Shown here piece after piece: positions 1 through 10,000 of a stretch of DNA of 47,621 nt. The DNA comes from a virus: positions 1 through 47,621 of the IMG/VR virus record IMGVR_UViG_3300042485_000448, one strand, 5' to 3'. Made by a program: the position numbers and the translations under genes. The notes beneath the pieces were generated by a model. That model was not told where the DNA came from, ran no database searches, and was given only the letters and a program-made list of their open reading frames with translations. Positions within the stretch are counted from its first letter, which is position 1. Each line of letters opens with the position of its first letter.

Positions 1-422
1 TATCTGGGTCTTTCTGCAATAGATACACCAGAGTTTGCAAAATACCTATTAGTAAAATATGATGCTTTATTAATTCCAGATCTTGGTCTAAAAGGCTTTA
101 CACAATCTTCTAAAGAATATATCATTTTCATTTTTTCTTTAGTTGAAGTAAATAATTGTGGAACCCCAGAATTATCAAACCCTCCATCTACAACAACATC
201 GGCATCTGTTGCACCTGTATAATAATTTCCTACATCTAGGCTATCAAATGTTAAAGGAAGTGTTCGGTATTGAACATCTGATCCAGTAGGTCTATATCTA
301 TAGTTACCAAGTTTAAATATGTTATCTGGCATATTCATGTTCCACTCAGCCAAAACTAATGACTGTAGGTGTACTGTTGAAGATGTTTCTAGGTGTGTCT
401 TTAATGTCTCACTAACAAACAT
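1..422 (-). CDS. tail-tip protein, partial (runs off left edge)
   Basis: Open reading frame that begins with ATG at 420-422 and stays open for about 140 codons to the window edge, so the C-terminus is missing. The ATG directly abuts the TAA of the distal-tail gene, which implies coupled translation. The protein begins MFVSETLKTHLETSST and continues with a mixed, beta-rich stretch (RYRPTGSDVQYRTLPL). In siphophages the gene after tape measure and distal tail protein is normally the tail-associated hub or tail-tip protein. That role is inferred from position only; I do not recognise a domain. Confidence 0.7.
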   Translation of the reverse strand, partial: MFVSETLKTHLETSSTVHLQSLVLAEWNMNMPDNIFKLGNYRYRPTGSDVQYRTLPLTFDSLDVGNYYTGATDADVVVDGGFDNSGVPQLFTSTKEKMKMIYSLEDCVKPFRPRSGINKASYFTNRYFANSGVSIAERPR

Positions 423-1058
423 TTAGACCTCTTCCAGTGATACCGAAATATTCCAGAGATCGTGGTTTGACCCACCACGCTTTACAACGGAGTAGTTAAA
501 GTCTGTTATATAAACCTGCATTATTTGATTGTATTGTGCAAGGTGTCCATAGTCTGCATCATCCTTGCCAAAGTTTGAGTACTTATCGTATGCTAGGAAC
601 ATCCAAAAAGGTCCTGTGTGGTTTTCATACCAATCAAGAAGTTCTACTCCCCCTGCTCCACCATCTGATGTAAATTCACCTGTTGTATTTTTGTCAGGGG
701 ATAAGCCAGTAGATAAAAACCCTGCATCTTGAAAGTATGACCTTGATGGTAGATTATTCCAAGAGACAGACATTGTTAATTTATCTGCTATATGATATGA
801 ACGCATACGTCCATTAATGGTTCTTTGTCTTTGTTCAATTCTTGTTGGTGTAAAATTTAATTCCCCACGATTATGGTCTGAAAGAATGAGAAATTGATTA
901 ATTAGATCTGGATCTGTAGACTCTGCAAAGTTACCTTGTACTTCATAGCCATCTGGTAGATACACCCCATTAACCAGTGTGCCAGGGTTCTCAGACCACA
1001 ACAGGGCCTGGGGGCGCTGATACCTACGTCTACCTGTTAAATACCCTGCTGTAGCCAT
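423..1058 (-). CDS. distal tail / minor tail protein (Dit-like position)
   Basis: 211 aa, starting 1 nt after the tape-measure stop codon (ATG at 1056-1058 immediately upstream in gene order) and ending immediately before the next tail gene. It begins MATAGYLTGRRRYQRPQ. The body carries tryptophan- and tyrosine-rich strands (LLDWYENHTGPFWMFLAYD) and ends with a strand pattern (VYITDFNYSVVKRG, LWNISVSLEEV) typical of a tail-tube-like barrel in distal tail proteins. The role comes from gene order (tube, chaperones, tape measure, this gene) and the beta-rich composition. It could equally be a generic minor tail protein. Confidence 0.7.
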   Translation of the reverse strand: MATAGYLTGRRRYQRPQALLWSENPGTLVNGVYLPDGYEVQGNFAESTDPDLINQFLILSDHNRGELNFTPTRIEQRQRTINGRMRSYHIADKLTMSVSWNNLPSRSYFQDAGFLSTGLSPDKNTTGEFTSDGGAGGVELLDWYENHTGPFWMFLAYDKYSNFGKDDADYGHLAQYNQIMQVYITDFNYSVVKRGGSNHDLWNISVSLEEV

Positions 1059-4000
1059 TTAGCCCCTCTGTGTCCTAATTCTCTGTGAGTCAACTTGTCT
1101 AATTTGTGTCATAACGACTCTTGCAATATCCTCTGGATTTGCATCAGACTTAACATTGACGTTTAGATTATAATTATACACCTTCTCGCCTTCGTATGAT
1201 CCGCTATTGATAGCCTTCATTTTATCAACACCATATGAGTCAACGGCATACTTACTCATTACAAATTCTCCAGGGGTGAGCATTGCTGGAATAATGTCTG
1301 TACCCCTTGCTTTTCCACCTACCGCAAAATACTTAGGTCTGACCATTCCTCCAGAAGAAAGTGCCATCATTCCAAATCTTCCACCACCACCGCTTCCACC
1401 ACCTGAAGAAACTGTGGTAGAGGCAGATGCTGCTGTGCCTGCTGCTGCGTTTGCTGCTGCCTGCATTGCTGCTACCTTCGCAACCCACTGTGCATTTTGT
1501 TTTGCAATGGCTGCAAGTCTTTCTTCTTCTGCTTTTTGTTGAGCAATGTAGGCTTTAGATGCTGAGTCTCCTGACTTTGCTGCATCTGCGATTGCTTTCT
1601 TTGCATCTTCTATTGCTTTCTTTAGTGCTGCACTTGTTGCTGCTGCTTCAGCGTCAGCCTTTGCCTGGGCTGCTGCTTGCGCTGCTGCAGTGGCTTCTGC
1701 TGCTGCGTTTGCTGCATCTGCTGCGATTGCTGCTGCGTTTGCTGCATCAGTTGCTGCTGTTACCTGTGCAGGTGTTAGAACTGTAGTCGTATCTGTTGCT
1801 GCTGGAATAAATGCACTTGTTGGTGAATACTTTGCGTTATTAATTTGTGAAAGGGCTGCAGCAATTGAATCAACTATATCTTTCATGCTCTTAAGTGGAC
1901 CCTTATTAATTTCATCTAACTTAAGTGTATAAGCATTAAGTTGAATCTGGATAGATTCCCAACCTAGTTTTTCTTTATCAATTGCAAGAAGTTTTGCATC
2001 AAGTATTCTTTGTTGAGCCTCAAGTGTTTTCTGATCTCGATCTAGTTCTTCTTGTGCCTTATCAAGTTGGTATTTCTTAATACCATCAATTACAGTTTCA
2101 ATATCTCTAATTGCTAAGAGTTTTACTTCTCTTAATTCTGTTATATCATAAACTTGATCTTCTAATTTAAGAATTGCTTCTTGAGCAGTCTTTCTTTGTA
2201 GTTCAAGAGCATAAGACTGCTGACCAATTCTAAACTGTTCTGCCTCAATTTGTGCTCTTGTCATACCACTTGCAGATACTAAGCCTTCTGTTTCAGCCTT
2301 TCTTGCTGCTGTGATAAAGTCTCCAGATGTACGGCTTGCTGCTTCTGCTGCAGTAGAGCGCATCTCATTTGCTAGTTGTGCTGCTGCTGAGATATCACCT
2401 TGAGAAAGCGCATCTGCAAGAGAAATTCTTCTTTGCTCTTGTGCAGCAATATCTTGATTTAGTTCAAAAATTGTACGTAAGGCTTCTTCTTGCTTATCGT
2501 ACTTTTCATTGATTGCTTCTGTAGCCTTATCAATTAACGTTAGGTCATTTGATAATACCGCTGATCTATCAGACAATGCCTGTAGTGGTCTATCAAAATC
2601 AAACTCCATCTTTCTTTGGGCATCATTAATGTTTTCCTGAATATCATCAAGAAGGTTTTGACCAATCTTTGAATCATACTTAAGTTCAAAATTAATTTTA
2701 TCAATTTTATCTTGTTCTTTTTGAATATCATCATTTATATCTTTAATAGCATTTTCTGTTAAAGTAATTTTTGCTTTAAGATCAAAGTTTTTAATGTCAA
2801 AAGCATTTTGTAATGTCTTAGCCTGTAGGTCAAGTGCAGCAATATTTGCATCAATAGCATCTTGTGTTTTTTGTTCAAAAGTTTTTGTTTGATTTGCAAT
2901 TAACTCAAGAATATCAGAATATTCCTTGGTCTTATTTATTAAATCACCGAACTTATCTTTAACATTTACCGTTGCATCAGCAGAGCCAATAGCCCAAGAG
3001 TTATTTTTATCTTTTAATATTTCAAGAATAACTTCATGTTTTACACCAGCAGCAGTAAGCCTCTTAAATGCTTCAACCTGCATCTTTGTTTCTGCAATGT
3101 TGTCATTAAGTTTTATTGTGCTTAATTCATAGTTAAGATCAATAGTTTTTTGTATTTCTTTATTTAACTCTTCTTGCTCTTGCTTGGTGGCTTTCAGTCC
3201 ACCCTGTGCTGCAATCTTTGCAGCCAGTGTTGCGTTCTGTAATATCTTTTGAATTTCAAGTGAGTTATACATTAGTTTATTGTCTTCATCACGAGCATTA
3301 GATAAAATATTATAAGCATTAACTTGATTTTCAATTTCTTTGCTTGAATCTTTTACATTTTGAATAAATCCACCAATGGTTGCTACACGGAATCCTTCGT
3401 TAATAGTAGCAAAAACTTCTGTTAGCGCATAAATTTGTTTACTATCTTTACCAACCTTAAACAAGGTATCTGACCATAACTTAAACTGTTCTGCATCTAG
3501 ACCTCTAATAACATCCATGAAGTCTTTATCTATGGCTATACCAATATTTCCAGCAGCATCCTTATACTTTTTTGCTGCTTCTTCTATTCTTTTAATTGCT
3601 CCGTCTTGTTCGCCAAGTCCTGGGTTTACTGACTTCTTACCGCCCTTATCAAGAAATTCTTTTAAAGATCCTAAAGGATCAAGTGCATTAAATGCACTTT
3701 CCTTAACTAACTTAAGTCTTTGGCCAAGATCATTAAGCCAAGACATATCTTTTGTTGGTCCCTTAGTTAGATCACTTATAGGACCACCATCTTCATCATC
3801 TTCGTCTAGCCCAGTACCCTTCCAGTCAAGACCCATCTTCTTAAGAGCAGCAGTATAAGCCTTTACACCTTCGGTAGATTTTCTCCATGCTTCAAATTGT
3901 TTTTGAGCAGCAATAGAAAGCGGGTCTGTTGCTTTTAATACTGTGTTTGCACCTGTTACCGCTTGCTTTTTCATAAATCCTATTTGCAAGGTTCTTTCAA

Positions 4001-7000
4001 TATCTGCCTTAACTGAGTCTGCATCTTTTAACATTTTAAAAGCAAATATTGCTTCAAATCTTTTTTCTGCAGGTAACTCCATAAAATAATCAATATTGCT
4101 TATAACATAATCTAAGGTAGCATTAGATGGGAGTCCAGCACCAGCAAGTTCTGTTTGATACTTTTGCAACAACTTAATATCAAACTGGCCTTTAGGGAAT
4201 CTCTTTTTAATTCCGTCAATTTCTTTTCCAAATTTAGCAAGGTCATCAATATCACTTTGATCAATTTCCATTCCCATAACAACTGGAACTTCATCTGGAG
4301 CCTTAGAATATTCTTCAAGTGCTGTAAGAACGTTCTTAAGTTTTGCTGGATCACCCATTAATCTATCTGTTAGGTTTTGGAATCCCTGCTGCTTTGTAGG
4401 CGTTTCAAACCTTCCAAGAAGTGTTGAAATTCTTGCAAAAGTCTCTGGATCAGTATTTTCTAATGTAACCCTAATAACTTGATCTAAATCTTTACCATTT
4501 CTTTCAACAACATCTTTAAGAAGCAACATTTGTTCTGGAGATACTGTCTTTGATTCAACTAGAAGTGATATTCTAATTACATCTTCGATGTCCATACCTT
4601 CTAGTTGTGTTCCAAGAAGTTTTGCACCTATGCTGTTGTCCCAGGCCTCTTGCATTCCAAGAATTGCTGCATCCATAGCCTTGTTATACATCTTTTGATC
4701 TTTAGAAGTAAAGAATGGCAGCGCATTAAGAACAGTAGATGGCTCAGTAAGTGCTTCTGTAAGATTTTGACCAAACCCTTCTGTATCGTTCTTATAATTT
4801 CTTACAACTTCAATATATGAATTTATAGTGTCTAATTGAGATTGAGCAAGTTTATCTAACCCTATACTTCTTTTAGTCTCAAGTTCTGCAATTTGTTCAT
4901 TAAGTTTTTTAATTTGTTCTAGGTTTTTTGTTCTATCTTTTTCAATAGAAAGGTTTGCTATTTGAACATCATACTGATAGTTTAGGGCATCAGCAGATTG
5001 CTGAATTGCTGCAAAGTTTTGTGCTGCAACTCCCTGTAGCAGTCCTGCTGCTGCTCCAATTGCTTCTTGTTCTTTTCCTTTTTGAAATATTCTTGTTGCA
5101 ATAGTTCCTATTGCAGCACCTGCTGCTATAAGTCTTCCTACAGGAATTGCAGACAGTGTTGCTGACATTCCAGTAACTGCAGTACCTGCAAGTTGAGCCT
5201 GAGCAGCAACTGCCATCAAAGATGAACTGTATGCTTTTGCTGCGATTAAGCCACCAGCGGTAGCGCCAGCAGCAAGACCTCCTACTTCTCCCCTACTTGG
5301 TAATCCTAACTGAGCAGACCCTACATCTTGGAAATTTTGTGCTGCAGTGTTAAATCCTGTTTGATTTGCCCTTACTAATTCAAGTTGAACCTTTAGTGGA
5401 TCTCTTGCAAGGTCTTGTCCATCTGGACCAAGAATCTTCATTAACTGACCTTGCATCTGGTACTCTAAAGTTGGATCCTTTAGATCTCTTGCCATCTTTG
5501 TAATAATTGATTCTGCCTGTAGATAAGACAATACTCCTTGATTTACTGCAGATGCAAGTTGTGCAGTAGCAATTTGTCCCGCAACAGCAGTTTCATATTG
5601 TTGTGAAAGTTTTGTAAAATCATCTTTAAACTTTTTACCAGGTTCAGATGAAAGAAAACTTGTTCCAAACTCTTGGTTTACAACACCAGATACAGTTGTT
5701 CTTCCCAACCTTTTCTGCTCATACTCTTGAGTAATTGATACTTCCCCAGTTATTGATCCAAACTCTTCTAACTTTTTAGTTGTCATAGAGAATGACTCAG
5801 CAAGTTTGTTGCCTTCTATTATTGCCTTTTTAATTTGTGCAGACTGCATCTTTAATATAGCAGCGTATCCTAAAGCAACTCCTGCAAGAAGTTTTAGTGG
5901 TGTATTTAACATTGGGGCAATCATTGCTAACATGGCAACTCCACTTAGAGTGCTCATGTTTCTTGCCATCATCCCTTCGGGATTTGTAGAAGCCTGTGCC
6001 ATACCCATCATAGGAAGCATAGAGGCAGCCATTCCAATACCCATGTTCTTGCCCATGTTGTTCATCTGCTTTAACTGACGAGCATTTTTTAACTCTTCTT
6101 TGGTCATTGTTGATGCAACTTGAGTATTTTTTACTGTACTATCTGCTGCAGCGTCTACTGCTGTTGTAGTAGAAACAAAAGATGCTTTAACTTTTGATCC
6201 AGCGTTCTTTACACCTTCAAGTGCGTTGGATGCTAGTCTTGACTGTCTTGCAGCCCTTGCTGTTTCTGTTGCAAAGTTTGTGATTGACCTCATTCCTTTA
6301 TCTGTAATTAATGAAGTAGCAGCATTTCTTACTCTTCCTCCAGATGAAGTAGGCTCTTGTATTTTGCCGAAAGCATCATATCCTGGTGGATATACAGGAG
6401 TAACTGGTCCTGCATACTTTCCACCTTCTTTTAGTGATGCTGGGTAGCCATCCCAACTAACATTTGACTCTGCAAACCCAGGAACATTATCAGCAATCAT
6501 TGAACGAATAAGTGGCATATACTTTTCAGATTGCTTTGCAGGAATTACTGCCTCTCCTGGAGAAAGCATTGCAGGTTGAATATCTCCAGCACCCTTTGGA
6601 CCAGGTACTGAAACAATGCCTTCTGCTAATTCAAGAGGAGCCTTTACCTTAGAGTGAACTGCGTGTAACTTAGTCCAATCAACACCTAACCCAGCCTTAA
6701 GTCTATCAACCATTCTTTGATATACAATTTTTTCAACTCCTGTTGTTAACCCAAGAGAAGCAATAGTCTTTTCTAATCTTGGGATAGTCGCATTAATCTC
6801 AGCAATCATTGCATCTTGATATTGCTGTGGTGTCATAGATCTTGCTATATCAGCAGTATTTTCAGCAAATGCTTTTCTAGCACCACCCTTGACTCCAAGA
6901 AGATTGATCATTGCCTGCTCTTCTAGAGATGGCATGTTGAATTTAAATTCTCTTTGTCCTGAAGCCGAACCGAATACTCCAGAGGCACCTTGATCTGCTA

Positions 7001-10000
7001 CGTTTGGTCCAAACACGTTTGAAGGAGATAAGTCTTTGTCTCCTCTTACTGTTGAAGCAAGAAGTTGTGAAAAGTATTCTTCCTTAGAGAACTTAGTTCC
7101 TCCAGTTGCAAATTTTGGATTGTATGGAGATTCAAGGACAATAAATTTACGCTTACCAGTTAAGTCTGTTGGATCAACCATTGTTCTAATTGTTTGTTCT
7201 GGAGCGTCTAGTTCTGGGAACGCCCCTCTAGTAATTACTGTTCCTCTTTGTTCTGCTAACGCTGCCTTTTCATTAAGAACTGGCTTAACAACAACAACTT
7301 GTCCATTTGGTTTTCTGTAAACCCCTCCAACGCCTGGGATTGGAAAACTGTGACCTGTAAATTCTTCTAACCTTACTCCAAAGTTTGTTGGTGGAGTATC
7401 TTTAAACTTACTTGATCTTACACGAGCATCTATCTGTTGAGCCGCTGCTCTATTTTTTGCAATAACCTTAAATGGTATTGGCATTCCAAGTGAAACTACT
7501 CCACCAGCAAATCCTGGAAGTTCTTCATCTTTTGGTCTAAATCTTTTGAAAGATTTTATTTTTTCATTGCTTAAGCCAGCATCTTGCAACAATGACAGTT
7601 GATTTGTTTTTGAACCAAACTTTTCATAGTAGCCACTAGCAAGTCTTCTATCTAGTGTTGCGTGAACTGCTTTTTGAACTGATGTTCTTTGAGATGCTGG
7701 TATATCTAAAATAAATCTACGAGCAGCCTCTGCTTGTGCTCTTTTTGATATGTGCATTCCACCAAGAGATGTTCCTGAAATGTTTTGAAAAAATGTATTA
7801 AAAAATCCTTGTTCTTCAAATACATTGCTTGGGGCATTTCTTTTATATTGAGTTAATCCTGGTAACTCATCTACCTGTCTATCTGTAAATCTATGACTAA
7901 ATGCTGGAGTATATTCAAACTTTTCAGCCCTTGCTGCTTGAACTTTTTTAACAGCATCAAGGTCTGCTTGTGTTATTCCATATGGGTTATCTTTAGTGTT
8001 TGCAAGTAACTTTAACTCTTCAATTTCTTGTTTATGTGTGGAAACAAGTTCTTTATAAATTGGTGAATTTTGATATTTTGCTCTTAAAGACTTAACTTGT
8101 TGTGGGACACGACGGTTTCTTCCTGCTTGAAATTTAGGAAGGTTTCCTGCTATTAACTTGGCTACACTAGTAACATTTTGTCCACCAAGATTTTTTCTTA
8201 TAATTGCATGAAGAAGATTTTCTTCTGTGGTATCTGTTCGCCCTTTAGACCTTAGCCATTCTTCATTTTCTTTAAGTTTGCTTTGAACATAATCTTTTTT
8301 ACCTGCAGGAATGTAGAAGAATTTACCTCCAACAGAAACTTTAACTCTATTTCCTTCTGTAGCAAATGATATTCCTCTAAGTCCAGAAGAAATATCAACG
8401 ACTGGAGCAAGGGATGAACTAACAGCACCTCTTGTTGATGCAGCCCGTGTTGCAGCAGCCCGTGTTACAGCAACGCCAGTAGTTCCAGTTATAAAACCTG
8501 GAACCTTATCTTGAATAATCTGATTAATAAACCCTGCATACTTTTGTGTTTGCTTTGTTGGAATAACAGACTCTCCAGGAGAAAGCATTGCTGGAACTAC
8601 GTCTCCTGCTCCCTTTGGTCCTGGTACAGATGTTGTTCCTCCCGCAAATTTCTTAGGAAGTAGAACTCCGCCTCTAGGCATAAACATTCCTGGGTTACTT
8701 GCTGCAAAGGCTCCCATAGATGCGTTGGCCTTGGTGTATACACTTGTTAAAGATGTTAGAGCAGATGCCTCTAGAGCATATGCTGCAGAGAGTTGTTGAT
8801 GCTTAGAGTAAAGGGCATTGCTAATAGATATGTTTTCTAATTCTTCTTGTGATAAATACTGTGTCTTTAATGCTGCATCAGTTGATCCCGCTGCAAGTTG
8901 CTGATATCCTTTACGAAGAATCTGAACACCCTTAACTGAGTTTGCAACAGCATTTGCAAGTAAACCAAATGTCATTAAGAATATAGGTCCTAGGCCTCCA
9001 ACTACAACAGTAATAATTCCAATAGCCTTCTTTATTCCATCTGGAAGGTTATTAAATTTTTCTGCCATTCTTGCAATAAACTCAATTACTGGAGTAAATA
9101 CCTTAGCAAATAATTCTCCAATTGGAGCAATAGATGCTTTAAATTTTTCTACTGATGATGCTAATTTGTTCATTGGTGAATCGGCTTGAACCTTTAATTC
9201 TCGTTGACTTAAGATTGCAAGTTCTTCAACAGATGCATTGGTTAATTGAAGTACACGAGCAGCCTGTGTTCCTTCTCTTCCTATGTTATTTAAAAGTGCA
9301 GAGATTCTAGCAAACTGATACTTACCAAAAACCTTTTCAATTACTCTTGCTTTTTCTAGATCTGTTAATGGTTGTAATGCTTTTGCAAATCCAGTTACAG
9401 TATTTCTTAAGTTACCAGCATTTGCTTCAACAATTCCCTTGATATTAATTCCAACGGCTGCTGCAGCCTTTGATGCAGCGTTACTTGGATTAATTAAAGA
9501 TGCAAGGCCAGACTTAAGGGCGTTAGCACCTTGTGCTGCAGAAATTCCACCTTCTTGCATTGCAGCCATAAAATATGCAAGATCTTTTACATCTCCTCCA
9601 AGTTGCTGAATAACTGGAGCAACCTTTGGAATTGCTTCTGTTAAATCATCAAGTGCTACAACAGTTTGGTTTTCAACTGCGTTAAGGAAATCAATTGTTC
9701 CAGCCATTGCTCCAGTATCTATCTGGAATGCGTTCTTTAATGCAATTGTTGTTTCTAATGCCTTTTCTTGTGTAACTCCACCAAGTACTGCAAGTTTATT
9801 TGTTTGCTCTACAAGGTTTTCTAATCCCTTACCAGAAAAACCTGCTGCTGCAGCATCTGCAGCCATCTTAATTGTGTCAGCAACTGTAAGACCATACTTA
9901 GTATACTCATCAGCAAGATCACGAATATTCTTTAAAGCAGCGTTTGTTGCTCCTTGGTCTGTAAAGATATCTCCATAAACTTTTTTAAATCTAATTGTTT

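Noticed and set aside
1207-1932. Several plus-strand open frames in the tape-measure C-terminal region
   Set aside because: They mirror the Ala/Gly-rich codons of the tape measure and lack start signals.
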